The notes beneath the pieces are model-generated. The model was not told the DNA's origin. It worked only from the letters and a program-made list of their open reading frames with translations, and did not search any database. The position numbers were made by a program, and so were the translations under genes. Shown here piece after piece: positions 51,113 to 59,518 of a stretch of 64,000 bases of DNA. Source of the DNA: Microbispora rosea. GTDB lineage: Bacteria; Actinomycetota; Actinomycetes; Streptosporangiales; Streptosporangiaceae. Where the stretch lies: assembly GCF_900156315.1 (NCBI RefSeq), contig NZ_FTNI01000002.1:62001-126000 (forward strand), given 5' to 3'. How positions within the stretch are numbered: position 1 is the first letter of the stretch; each line of letters begins with the position of its first letter.

Positions 51113-52309
51113 ATGCTTTCCGAGATGTCTGAGATGCCTAACGCCCCCGCGGCGTATTCCCGGATGGTCCGGCCCGCCACGGGCCGGGTGGTCGCGGGCG
51201 TCGCCCAGGGTGCCGCCGCCCAGCTGCGGCTCGACCCCGTCGTGCTGCGCCTCGCGTTCGTGCTGCTCACCGTCGTCGACGGGCTGGGCGTCGTGGCGTA
51301 CGCCGCACTGTGGATGTTCACCCCCAAGGAGGAGGTGAAGGGCCGCGAGCCGGCCCGTGAGTGGGGCCAGCTCGCCGCATACGGCGTGCTGTGGCTGGTG
51401 CTGGCGGGCTTCGCCTGGATGACGGGCGCCTCCAGCGGAGGGTTCGGCACGTGGCCGATCGCGGTCGGCGGCATCGGCGCGCTGATCCTTTGGCAGCAGG
51501 CCGATCCGGGACGGCGGCAGCGGTGGATGTCGGGCGCGGTCAAGCAGGTCAGCACGACCTGGGTGCGCACCGGCATCGGGGCGCTGCTCGTCGTCGTGGG
51601 CGCGATCGGCTTCCTGGCCGCGAGCGGCGAGCTGGCCAAGGCGAGGACCGGGCTCGTGTTCACCGCGGTCGTCGTCGGCGGCATGCTGATGATCGCCGCG
51701 CCCTGGCTGGCCACGCTCGTGAAGGAGCTGCAGCGGGAGCGCACCGAGCGCATCAGGCAGGAGGAGCGGGCCGAGGTGGCCGCTCACGTCCACGACTCGG
51801 TGCTGCACACGCTGACCCTGATCCAGCGCAACGCCCACGACGCGCGGGAGGTCGCCCGGCTCGCCCGGTCGCAGGAGCGGGAGCTGCGCAACTGGCTCTA
51901 CCAGCCCAAGCAGGACGCCGACGCCAGCCTCGCGGCGGCCGTACGGCGGGTCGCGGCCGAGGAGGAGGACGCCCACGGGGTGCAGATCGAGGTGGTCTGC
52001 GTGGGCGACTGCGAGCTGAACGAGGGCCTGGTGGCCCTGCTGCACGCCGCAAGGCAGGCGATGGTCAACGCGTGCAAATACAGTGGGGCTCCGGTCGTCT
52101 CCGTCTATGCCGAGGTCGAGCCCGACGAGGTGACGGTGTTCGTCCGGGACCGGGGCAAGGGCTTCGTGCTCGACGACGTCCCCGGTGACCGGATGGGCAT
52201 CCGCCAGTCGATCATCGGCAGGATGGAGCGCAACGGGGGAAGCGCCCGGGTCAGGACCGAGCCGGGCGACGGAACCGAGGTCATGCTGACCATGAAGAGG
52301 GAGCAATGA
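51113..52309 (+). CDS. sensor histidine kinase with N-terminal PspC domain
   Basis: About 398 residues; the exact start is uncertain (TTG at 51098, ATGs at 51113, 51125 and 51134 are all in frame; none has a good ribosome site). PspC domain first (VRPATGRVVAGVAQGAAAQLRLDPVVLRLAFVLLTVVDGLGVVAYAALWMF), then helices to ~190. A NarL-family dimerisation domain with phospho-acceptor His in AAHVHDSVLHTLTLIQ follows, and a HATPase with N box AMVNACKYSG, DRGKGF and GIRQSIIGRM. Such PspC-kinases (LiaS/MacS-like) sense envelope stress. Coupled to the response regulator. Confidence 0.9.
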   Translation: MLSEMSEMPNAPAAYSRMVRPATGRVVAGVAQGAAAQLRLDPVVLRLAFVLLTVVDGLGVVAYAALWMFTPKEEVKGREPAREWGQLAAYGVLWLVLAGFAWMTGASSGGFGTWPIAVGGIGALILWQQADPGRRQRWMSGAVKQVSTTWVRTGIGALLVVVGAIGFLAASGELAKARTGLVFTAVVVGGMLMIAAPWLATLVKELQRERTERIRQEERAEVAAHVHDSVLHTLTLIQRNAHDAREVARLARSQERELRNWLYQPKQDADASLAAAVRRVAAEEEDAHGVQIEVVCVGDCELNEGLVALLHAARQAMVNACKYSGAPVVSVYAEVEPDEVTVFVRDRGKGFVLDDVPGDRMGIRQSIIGRMERNGGSARVRTEPGDGTEVMLTMKREQ

Positions 52310-52944
52310 AGACCGTACGCGTGCTGATCGTCGACGACCACCGGCTGTTCCGGTCCGGCGTACGGGCCGAGCTCGGACCGTCGATCCAGGTGATCGGCGA
52401 GGCCGAGGACGTGGAGTCGGCGGTGACGGCGATCGGCGAGCTGCAGCCCGACGTGGTGCTGCTCGACGTGCACATGCCGGGCGGCGGCGGCCAGGAGGTG
52501 CTGCGGCGCGTGCTCGGCTCCGGCTCCCAGGTGCGCTTCCTCGCGCTGTCGGTGTCGGACGCGGCCGAGGACGTGATCGGGGTCATCCGGGGCGGCGCCC
52601 GCGGCTACGTGACCAAGACGATCAGCGGCGCGGAGCTGACCGACGCGATCATCCGGGTGTCCGAGGGCGACGCGGTCTTCTCCCCGCGGCTGGCCGGGTT
52701 CGTCCTCGACGCGTTCGCCTCGACGGAGGCCCCGCCCATCGACCCGGAGCTCGACTCGCTCACCCAGCGGGAGCGCGAGGTGCTGCGGCTGATCGCCCGG
52801 GGCTACGCCTACAAGGAGATCGCCAAGGAGCTGTTCATCTCGGTGAAGACCGTCGAGACGCACGTGTCGAGCGTGCTGCGCAAGCTGCAGCTGTCCAACC
52901 GGCACGAGCTGTCGCGCTGGGCCACCGCCAGACGGCTGGTCTGA
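52306..52944 (+). CDS. NarL/LuxR-family response regulator
   Basis: 212 residues, start overlapping the kinase stop (ATGA). The receiver domain has LIVDDHRLFRSGV and the phospho-acceptor Asp in VVLLDVHMPGGGG (~54), plus Thr/Lys TK at RGYVTKT. The LuxR helix-turn-helix is LTQREREVLRLIARGYAYKEIAKELFISVKTVETHVSSVLRKLQLSNRHELSRWA. It is the cognate output of the PspC kinase, and the dyads at 51035-51085 are its likely sites. Confidence 0.95.
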   Translation: MKTVRVLIVDDHRLFRSGVRAELGPSIQVIGEAEDVESAVTAIGELQPDVVLLDVHMPGGGGQEVLRRVLGSGSQVRFLALSVSDAAEDVIGVIRGGARGYVTKTISGAELTDAIIRVSEGDAVFSPRLAGFVLDAFASTEAPPIDPELDSLTQREREVLRLIARGYAYKEIAKELFISVKTVETHVSSVLRKLQLSNRHELSRWATARRLV

Positions 52945-53013
52945 CCCCGTCTGCGCATCCGTCTGGGCGGATCCGTCTGGTGCGATCGCCCCTCGGCATG
53001 CGACGCTCGGTGA

Positions 53014-54474
53014 ATGGGCCGTGACGTACCCTCCGTCTCCTTCAGCCGGGAGGACCGCCGTCGCTACCGGGACAAGGTGAAACTGTCGCTGGACGTCCTG
53101 GCCGAGATGCTGCGGGAGTCGCGGTTCGGGTTCGACCGGCCCCAGACGGGTCTGGAGATCGAGCTGAACCTCGTCGACTCCCGGGGCGAGCCGGCGATGA
53201 AGAACGCCGAGGTGCTGGCCGCCATCGCGGAGCCCGACTGGGCGACGGAGCTGGGCCAGTTCAACGTCGAGATCAACATCCCGCCCCAGGTGCTGTCCGG
53301 CGAGGGCGGCCGCCTGCTGGAGGAGTCCATACGGCTGCGCCTCAACCGGGCGCAGGAGCGGGCGGCGCGCGTCGGCGGGCAGCTCATGCTGGTCGGAATC
53401 CTGCCGACGCTGCGCGAGAGCGACGTCCACGAGGGGACGCTGTCGGCCAACCCCCGCTACAAGCTGCTGAACGAGCAGATCTTCGCCGCCAGGGGCGAGG
53501 ACCTGCACCTCGTGATCGAGGGGGTGGACCGGCTCGACACCTACGCCGACAGCATCACCCCCGAGGCGGCGTGCACGAGCGTGCAGCTCCACCTGCAGGT
53601 CAGCCCGGAGACGTTCGCCGACCACTGGAACGCGGCCCAGGTCATCGCCGGTCCGCAGGTCGCGGTCGCGGCCAACTCGCCGTTCCTGTTCGGCAAGGAG
53701 CTGTGGCGCGAGACCAGGATCAGCCTGTTCGAGCAGGCCACCGACACCCGGCCCGAGGAGCTGAAGACGCAGGGCGTGCGGCCGCGCGTCTGGTTCGGCG
53801 AGCGGTGGATCACGTCGGTCTTCGACCTGTTCGAGGAGAACGTCCGCTACTTCCCCGCGCTGCTTCCCCTGTGCGACGAGGAGGACCCGAGGCGGGTGCT
53901 CGACGAGGGCGGGGTGCCCGAGCTCCACGAGCTGCGTCTGCACAACGGCACCGTTTATCGATGGAACCGGCCCGTCTACGACGTGTCCGACGGGGTCCCC
54001 CACCTGCGCGTGGAGAACCGCGTGCTGCCCGCCGGGCCGACGGTGGCCGACATCGCCGCCAACGCCGCGTTCTACTACGGGCTGATGCGGGTGCTCCCGG
54101 CGGCCGAGCGGCCCGTGTGGACGCGCATGTCCTTCGCCGCCGCCGAGGACAACCTCCGCAACGCCGCGCGGTACGGCCTCGACGCCCGCCTCTACTGGCC
54201 GGGCCTGGGGGAGGTGCCCGCCTCCGAGCTGATCCTGCGCAGGCTGCTGCCCATGGCCTACCACGGGCTCGACCTGTGGGAGGTCGACCCGGTCCAGCGC
54301 GACCGCCTGCTCGGCATCATCGAGCGGCGCTGCGTGACCGGCCGTACGGGGGCGGACTGGCAGGTCAGGACGGCCCGCGCGTTCGGTGGCGACCATGAGG
54401 CGCTGCGCCGCATGACCCTGCGCTATCTGGAGCACATGCACACCAACGAGCCCGTTCACACCTGGGGCATGTGA
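53014..54474 (+). CDS. glutamate-cysteine ligase family (GCS2) protein
   Basis: 486 residues. GCS2-type ATP-grasp-like core: FGFDRPQTGLEIELNLVD (GxExE), FNVEINIPPQVLSG, CTSVQLHLQVSPETFADHWNAAQVIAGPQVAVAANSPFLFGKELWRETRISLFEQ, HLRVENRVLPAGPTVADIAANAAF. The fold joins glutamate to an amine using ATP. In mycothiol-producing actinobacteria these paralogues are not for glutathione; one known role is EgtA in ergothioneine synthesis, but no egt genes lie nearby, so the substrate is open. It stands alone 69 bp after the response regulator; ATCCGTCTGG occurs twice in the gap. Confidence 0.88.
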   Translation: MGRDVPSVSFSREDRRRYRDKVKLSLDVLAEMLRESRFGFDRPQTGLEIELNLVDSRGEPAMKNAEVLAAIAEPDWATELGQFNVEINIPPQVLSGEGGRLLEESIRLRLNRAQERAARVGGQLMLVGILPTLRESDVHEGTLSANPRYKLLNEQIFAARGEDLHLVIEGVDRLDTYADSITPEAACTSVQLHLQVSPETFADHWNAAQVIAGPQVAVAANSPFLFGKELWRETRISLFEQATDTRPEELKTQGVRPRVWFGERWITSVFDLFEENVRYFPALLPLCDEEDPRRVLDEGGVPELHELRLHNGTVYRWNRPVYDVSDGVPHLRVENRVLPAGPTVADIAANAAFYYGLMRVLPAAERPVWTRMSFAAAEDNLRNAARYGLDARLYWPGLGEVPASELILRRLLPMAYHGLDLWEVDPVQRDRLLGIIERRCVTGRTGADWQVRTARAFGGDHEALRRMTLRYLEHMHTNEPVHTWGM

Positions 54475-54515
54475 AATCCCGCCATTCGGCGGCGGTGCAA
54501 ATTGTTGCCGCCTAA

Positions 54516-55223
54516 ATGGGTATTCATATGGAAATGACTCGCCGAACACTCGCCGTGCTTCTGCTCTTGGCGGCGGTCCTCGTCGCCTCCTGCGGCACGC
54601 TCACCGGCTCCCCGCCCGACCGGGCACAGCCGGGGGACGCGGCGTCCCGGGGAACGCCGTGCGAGGGCACCGGCGACGACTTCCCCGGCGACGTCAAACT
54701 CGCCCGGTGCCTCACCGAATGGTTCTGGTCGCAACGCTTCCAGGAGAGCGGCGGGGCCTATCGCCCGATCACCCGATTCGTGGCCTATCGGGGCGCCGAC
54801 GGTCCCGACTGCGGCGGACAGGCGGCGGTGCCGGAAAACGCCTTTTATTGCCCGTACGGCCATTTCATCGCCTACGACGCGGTCTGGCTAAAGGCGATGT
54901 ACGACCAGATGGGCGACGGGGCGGTCTACGTCGTGATCCCGCACGAGCTGGGCCACGCCGTGCAGGCCCAGCTCGTCGAGGACTTCGGCTTCAACGTGCA
55001 GCGGGAGCTCCAGGCCGACTGCTACGCGGGCGCCGCGCTGAGCGGTCTCATCCGGGTGGGCGCGCTAAACGCGGAGCAGGGGGACGAGGAGGAACTGCTC
55101 ACGAACCTCCAGGCGGCGGGCGACCCCACCGACGTCTGGTGGGCTCCGGACGCCCACGGCACTCCACAGCAGCGCCAGGGGCATTTCGCCCACGGTTACA
55201 CCGAGGGGGTGGGAACCTGCTGA
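54516..55223 (+). CDS. zinc metallopeptidase lipoprotein (neutral zinc metallopeptidase family)
   Basis: 235 residues; start uncertain (ATGs at 54516, 54528 and 54534; the last gives the cleanest signal, MTRRTLAVLLLLAAVLVASC). The lipobox LVASC anchors it outside the membrane. The mature domain has the gluzincin-type motif VYVVIPHELGHAVQAQL, and the downstream acidic ligand region QRELQADCYAGAALSGLI is typical of the Zn-peptidase family. Paired cysteines (CEG, CLTE, DCGG, YCPYG) could form disulfides. It probably cleaves cell-surface proteins; substrate unknown. Confidence 0.88.
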   Translation: MGIHMEMTRRTLAVLLLLAAVLVASCGTLTGSPPDRAQPGDAASRGTPCEGTGDDFPGDVKLARCLTEWFWSQRFQESGGAYRPITRFVAYRGADGPDCGGQAAVPENAFYCPYGHFIAYDAVWLKAMYDQMGDGAVYVVIPHELGHAVQAQLVEDFGFNVQRELQADCYAGAALSGLIRVGALNAEQGDEEELLTNLQAAGDPTDVWWAPDAHGTPQQRQGHFAHGYTEGVGTC

Positions 55224-55266
55224 GGCGGTGCTCGGCGGAGGCCTCGCACGTCCCGGCGATGGGAAC

Positions 55267-56136
55267 ATGGCCGGCGTGACGAGGAACCGGACGAGGCGGG
55301 CGGGGGCGCTGGGCGGCACTCTCGGCGTGCTCATGGCCGCGAACGTGCTCAACAACCGGGTCGCGCGGCGGTGGGCGCCGCTGACCTCGGCGGTCGCGAC
55401 CGGCGCTCTGGTGCTGGTCGCCCGCAGGGAGGGGATCACCTGGCGGGAGCTGGGCTTCCGTCGCGCCTGCGCCGGGGCCCTGACCGGAGGCGCGCTCGCG
55501 GCCGGCGTCGCGGCCGTCTACGCGGCGGGCGTCGCCCATCCTCGCACTCGCGTGCTCTTCCACGACGAGCGCGCGCTCGCGCTGTCGCGCCGCCGGGTGC
55601 TGGAGGAGGCCCTGGTCCAGGTGCCCTTCGGGACCGTGCTGCTGGAGGAGGTGGGCTTCCGCGGCGTGCTGCCCGCCCTGCTCGGCCGCTCGCTCCCGCC
55701 GCGTGCGGCCGTCGCCGCCTCGGCCGCGCTGTTCGGGCTGTGGCACGTGTTGCCCGCCATGGACATGGCCGGGGCCAACCCCGCCCTCGGCCGGCTGACC
55801 GCGGGGGAGACCCCGGCCGAGGCAGGCGACCCGGTCGAGCCGGGACGGCCCGTACAGGCAGGACGCGCGCAGGCCGGACGCGGCGTGCAGACAGGAGGGC
55901 CAGTGCAGGACGGACGGCCCGAGGCTGGACGGCCGGCGGAGACGGGACGGCTGGTGGCGGGGACGGTGGCGTCCACCGCGGTCGCCGGGCTCGCGTTCCA
56001 CGCCCTGCGTCACCGCGCCGGGCTGCTCGCGCCCGCGCTGCTCCACCTGGCGACCAACTCCCTCGGCTACGCCGCCGCCCGTGTGGGCCGCCGCCTGGAT
56101 CAGCCCTCGCGGGGGTCGGCCAGGCCGGTCCGGTAG
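55267..56136 (+). CDS. CPBP-family intramembrane metalloprotease with repeat-rich loop
   Basis: About 289 residues. The CPBP/Abi motifs are FGTVLLEEVGFRGVLPALLG (EExxxR, ~130), FGLWHVLPA and the final LLHLATNSLGYAAA (HxxxN). A ~50-residue Gly/Pro/Arg/Ala segment (about 180-228, repeats of P-x-x-x-GR) interrupts the region between the second and third motifs. The family cleaves within membranes or works in bacteriocin immunity and protein prenyl processing. ATG at 55267 chosen for GATGGGAAC upstream; a start at 55228 is possible. Its end overlaps the convergent response regulator by 37 bp. Confidence 0.85.
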   Translation: MAGVTRNRTRRAGALGGTLGVLMAANVLNNRVARRWAPLTSAVATGALVLVARREGITWRELGFRRACAGALTGGALAAGVAAVYAAGVAHPRTRVLFHDERALALSRRRVLEEALVQVPFGTVLLEEVGFRGVLPALLGRSLPPRAAVAASAALFGLWHVLPAMDMAGANPALGRLTAGETPAEAGDPVEPGRPVQAGRAQAGRGVQTGGPVQDGRPEAGRPAETGRLVAGTVASTAVAGLAFHALRHRAGLLAPALLHLATNSLGYAAARVGRRLDQPSRGSARPVR

Positions 56137-56939
56137 GCGTACGCGACCGCCTGGGCGCGGTCGCGCACCCGGACCTTCGCGAAGAGGTTGTTGATGTGCG
56201 TCTTGACCGTGGCCTCGCCGATGAACAGGGCGGCGGCGATCTCGGCGTTCGACAGGCCGCGCGCGATGAGCCGCAGGACCTCCGCCTCGCGCGGAGTCAG
56301 CCCGTCGGGCGGTGTGCCGGCGCTTCCCGAAGTCCCGGTGCATCCTGCTCTTCCGGTGCTTCCCGCTGTTCCGGCGTCTGGCTGCGTCCCGGCCCCGGGC
56401 GTCCGGCCCGCTCGCCGTGCCTCGCGGGCGTGGCGCGATGAGAACCGTGACCGGTGAGCCGGCGCGGCGGCCGGGGCGGGCGTCTCGGCGGGCGGCGCGG
56501 TGCCGGCGCCGCCGCCCGTGCCGGTGACGGTGTTCAGAAGGCGGCGCTGCACGCCGGGGTCGAGCTGCGCGTCGCCGTTCATCACCGTGGTCACGGCGCG
56601 GGCGATCTCCTCGGCGTCGGCGCTCTTGGTGAGGAAGCCGCGCGCGCCGGCGCGCAGCGCGGCGAAGACCGACTCGTCGTCGGTGTAGGTCGTGAGCACG
56701 ACGACCTGGGTGTCCGGGAATCCGGCGCGGATCCGCCGGGTCGCCTCGACCCCGTCCATGCGGGGCATGCGCAGGTCCATCAGCACCACATCGGGCCGTT
56801 CGTCCGCGACCAGGCGGAGCGCGGTCTCGCCGTCGGACGCCGACCCCACCACCTCGATGCCCGGCAGCAGGCCGAGCAGCAGGACGAGCCCGTCGCGCAC
56901 CACGGCCTGGTCGTCCACCACGAGCACGCGGGCGGTCAT
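56100..56939 (-). CDS. NarL/LuxR-family response regulator with long linker
   Basis: 279 residues. Receiver: VLVVDDQAVVRDGL, phospho-Asp in VVLMDLRMPRMDGVEATRRI, FLTKSADAEEIARAV. The LuxR domain is LTPREAEVLRLIARGLSNAEIAAALFIGEATVKTHINNLFAKVRVRDRAQAVAYAYR. Between them is an unusually long (~75 residues) Ala/Gly/Thr/Pro-rich linker with AGTxGSTGRAGCTGTSGSAG-like repeats, against ~15-25 residues normally. It overlaps the kinase gene by 4 bp. Confidence 0.95.
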   Translation of the reverse strand: MTARVLVVDDQAVVRDGLVLLLGLLPGIEVVGSASDGETALRLVADERPDVVLMDLRMPRMDGVEATRRIRAGFPDTQVVVLTTYTDDESVFAALRAGARGFLTKSADAEEIARAVTTVMNGDAQLDPGVQRRLLNTVTGTGGGAGTAPPAETPAPAAAPAHRSRFSSRHAREARRAGRTPGAGTQPDAGTAGSTGRAGCTGTSGSAGTPPDGLTPREAEVLRLIARGLSNAEIAAALFIGEATVKTHINNLFAKVRVRDRAQAVAYAYRTGLADPREG

Positions 56940-58096
56940 GCCGGCACCCGCAGCCGGACCAGGAAACCGTCCTCGGTCTCGCCGGCCTCCAGGGTGCCGC
57001 CCAGGAGTTCGGCGCGTTCGCGCATGCCCACGAGTCCGTATCCTCCTCCTGGCGTCCCCGGCGCGTCACTCGGGGGGTTGACGACCTCCAGCTCGCACGT
57101 CCGGTCGCCGAAGCTCAGCCGTACGGTGGCGGGGGAGCCCGGAGCGTGCCGCCGCACGTTGGTGACGGCCTCCTGGGCGGTGCGGATCATCGCCAGCTCG
57201 GTCTCGGGCGGCAGCCGGCGTTCGTGACCGGAGACGACGACGGCGCACTCCCTGCCGGTCGCGTCGCGGAACTCCCCGGCGAGCGCGTCCAGCGCGGCGG
57301 GCAGCGGCTGGGCGTCGTCGCGGAGCGCGGCGACGGCCCTGCGCGCCTCGTCGAGGCCCTGCTTGGCCAGCTCACGGGCGCGTTCGACGCGGTCGAGGGC
57401 CTCCTGCGACCGGTCGGCGCGCAGCAGCAGCCGGGCGCCCTCCAGATGCACGATCTGCGCCGACAGGGAGTGCGCGAGGATGTCGTGGATCTCCCTGGCG
57501 ATCCGGGCGCGCTCGGCCAGCACGGCCTCGCCCGCCTGGGCGGCGGTGGCGGCCCTGCGCTGCCTGATGGCGAAGGCGACCGCGAAGACCACGCAGATCG
57601 AGACGCACAGGCTGAGGTCGCGCTGCTGCGCTTCGGGGGTCAACGGCGGCGGCAGCAGTCCCGCGACGCTCGATCCCAGACCCGCGAGCGCCAGCAGCAG
57701 GAGCGGCAGCGACCATCTCAGCGGATGCCGTACGGCGGCGGCCCCGACGGCGAACATGAGCACGGCGACGGCCGGGCCGCTGTCCGAGACCATGTCGAGG
57801 GCGATGGCCGCCACGATGGTGAGCCCGACGAGGACGGCCTCCGCCGGCCCGTCGTTCCAGCGTCCCGGCAGGATCGGCCGCAGCCGGATGACGACCATGA
57901 GGGACAGCGTCACGGCGATCGCGGCGGTCAGCGCGGTGATGGCGAGCCGGTCGCCGGTCAGGCCGAACCCCGGCGGGCCGGTCGCCTGCCCGCCGACCAG
58001 CAGGGCGATCACAGCCAGCCGCAGAAACGCGCCGGCGATCGCGTTCCTGCGGCTGGACTCCGGGCCGGCCTGGACATGTCCGTCACGACTGGGCAC
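56936..58096 (-). CDS. NarL-family sensor histidine kinase
   Basis: 386 residues. Six or so N-terminal helices (LRLAVIALLVGGQA, LAITALTAAIAVTLSLMVVI, AVLVGLTIVAAIALDM, PLLLLALAGLGSSVAGLL, LCVSICVVFAVAFAI). The HisKA_3 domain carries the phospho-acceptor in AREIHDILAHSLSAQIVHLEGARLLL; the C-terminal HATPase has MIRTAQEAVTNVRRHAPG and GGGYGLVGMRERAELLGG. The glycine-rich G1 box DxGxG is not evident, a variation frequent in this family. It forms a coupled pair with the downstream response regulator. Signal unknown. Confidence 0.94.
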   Translation of the reverse strand: MPSRDGHVQAGPESSRRNAIAGAFLRLAVIALLVGGQATGPPGFGLTGDRLAITALTAAIAVTLSLMVVIRLRPILPGRWNDGPAEAVLVGLTIVAAIALDMVSDSGPAVAVLMFAVGAAAVRHPLRWSLPLLLLALAGLGSSVAGLLPPPLTPEAQQRDLSLCVSICVVFAVAFAIRQRRAATAAQAGEAVLAERARIAREIHDILAHSLSAQIVHLEGARLLLRADRSQEALDRVERARELAKQGLDEARRAVAALRDDAQPLPAALDALAGEFRDATGRECAVVVSGHERRLPPETELAMIRTAQEAVTNVRRHAPGSPATVRLSFGDRTCELEVVNPPSDAPGTPGGGYGLVGMRERAELLGGTLEAGETEDGFLVRLRVPA

Positions 58097-58105
58097 ATCC
58101 CGACG

Positions 58106-58594
58106 TTAGCGGGCCGTCTGGATGCCCGATGCGGGGCCGATGGGCAGGGCGTTCGCCCGCCGGGCGACGACGAGGAACTGCACACCGAGGGTCACCCCGA
58201 CGAACAGGAGCACGGAACTCTGCGACGAGGCGAGGCCGAGGAAGGAGGTCAGGGCCATCATCGCGACCCGGACCGCGATGGAGCCCACCCAGGCGATGAG
58301 GGTCGGGACGCCGCCCTGCGACCACGCCACGCCGTGCTGGTCACGCCACACGCGCGTCGTCATGGCCCGCAGCACGCCGAGACCGGCGGCCACGAGGAGT
58401 TCCGCGACGAGCACCGCGATGCTCAGCGACGCGTGGCCGGCGTCGACGAGCCCGCCGCCGCTGAGACCGGCCAGGACCATCACGGCGGCGATGATCAAGG
58501 CCACAGGCCTGGCGACGGGCCTCGGCCTCATCTGCCGGTAGATCACGAAGGCGACGACGACGAGGGCGAGGGCGACGATCTGTGTGGTTTCCAT
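58106..58594 (-). CDS. DUF1453/CcdC-like membrane protein
   Basis: 162 residues with four or five hydrophobic helices (VALALVVVAFVIYRQMRPRP, ALIIAAVMVLAGLSGGGLV, SIAVLVAELLVAAGLGVLR, LIAWVGSIAVRVAMMALTSF, SSVLLFVGVTLGVQFLVVA). The R-x-x-RPRPV motif after helix 1 and MTTRVWRDQHGVAWSQGG are typical of the actinobacterial family, often found beside two-component systems. It is first in an operon with the kinase 10 bp downstream. Function unknown; it may help sensing. Confidence 0.8.
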   Translation of the reverse strand: METTQIVALALVVVAFVIYRQMRPRPVARPVALIIAAVMVLAGLSGGGLVDAGHASLSIAVLVAELLVAAGLGVLRAMTTRVWRDQHGVAWSQGGVPTLIAWVGSIAVRVAMMALTSFLGLASSQSSVLLFVGVTLGVQFLVVARRANALPIGPASGIQTAR

Positions 58595-58704
58595 GCGCTC
58601 GACGGTAGGAATATCGGGCGCGCACCGGATCGGCGCGAGGGTGGAAAACCGGGGTGGAGATCAGGCGATCTCCACCCGGAGGTGGAGGGCCCGGTCCGCC
58701 CGGC

Positions 58705-59424
58705 TCAGGCGGTGATCACGAGCTGGAACGCCTCCGCGTACGAGCCCTCGGGAAGGCCCGCGGCGGCGGCGTGACCGGAGAGCATGCCCCTGATCATGCC
58801 GTCCAGATCGGGGATGTGCGAGGTCTGGCTCTCGTGCGCGCGCAGCGCGGCGATCTTGCGGTCCACGGTGGAGGTGACGTCGACGTAGTGGTTGGGGGTC
58901 ATGCCGCCGGTGAGCCACACCTCGCGGACGGTCCAGGCCTCCAGGCCCTCGTCGGCGAGCAGTTCGGGGAAGGCGTAGGGATTGCGGGCGTCGGGGTAGA
59001 CGGCGTCGAGGGTGGCGCCGCCGACCGCGCGGTGGTCGGGGTGGCTCGGGCTGATCCGCGTGTAGTTGCGCTCGGGGGTCGAGGTGATGACCAGGTCCGG
59101 CTGCACCTGGCGGATCACCCGGGCGATGTCCCGCCGCAGGCCGAGCGTCTGCTCGACCGCGCCGTCCTGGTAGCCGAGGAAGCGCAGGTCGCTCACGCCC
59201 ACGCACTTGGCGGCGGCCGTCTGCTCGGCCCGGCGCAGCGCGGCCATGCCGCCGTTGTCCACCGCACGGTCGAACCCGCCCGCGTCGCCGTCCGTGACCA
59301 GGCAGTACGTCACCTCGGCCCCCGCCTCGGTCAGCCGGGCGACCGTGCCCGCCGCGCCGAAGTCGATGTCGTCGGGGTGTGCGACGACCACCAGCACCTT
59401 CTTGATATCCGCCTCGTCCAGCAC
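58705..59424 (-). CDS. PIG-L family deacetylase
   Basis: 239 residues from the GTG at 59424, chosen because AGGAGG lies 6 nt upstream. Zinc site: VLVVVAHPDDIDFGAAGTVARLTEAGAEVTYCLVTDGDAGG near the N-terminus, with the third ligand in SPSHPDHRAVGGATLDAVYPDA. The family removes N-acetyl groups from GlcNAc-type substrates (MshB and Mca in mycothiol metabolism) or other amides. NPYAFPELLADEGLEAW, then VREVWLTGG, fits the common actinobacterial LmbE group rather than MshB itself, so the substrate is open. Divergent from the uvrD/pcrA gene. Confidence 0.9.
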   Translation of the reverse strand: MLDEADIKKVLVVVAHPDDIDFGAAGTVARLTEAGAEVTYCLVTDGDAGGFDRAVDNGGMAALRRAEQTAAAKCVGVSDLRFLGYQDGAVEQTLGLRRDIARVIRQVQPDLVITSTPERNYTRISPSHPDHRAVGGATLDAVYPDARNPYAFPELLADEGLEAWTVREVWLTGGMTPNHYVDVTSTVDRKIAALRAHESQTSHIPDLDGMIRGMLSGHAAAAGLPEGSYAEAFQLVITA

Positions 59425-59518
59425 GAGCAGCCTCCTCATGGTCCGGCACATCACCTTAAACGTGACTTGCCGGGCGAGTGGGCTCCGGATGTCGGTGCGC
59501 GGCCATAACCTAAGGAGA

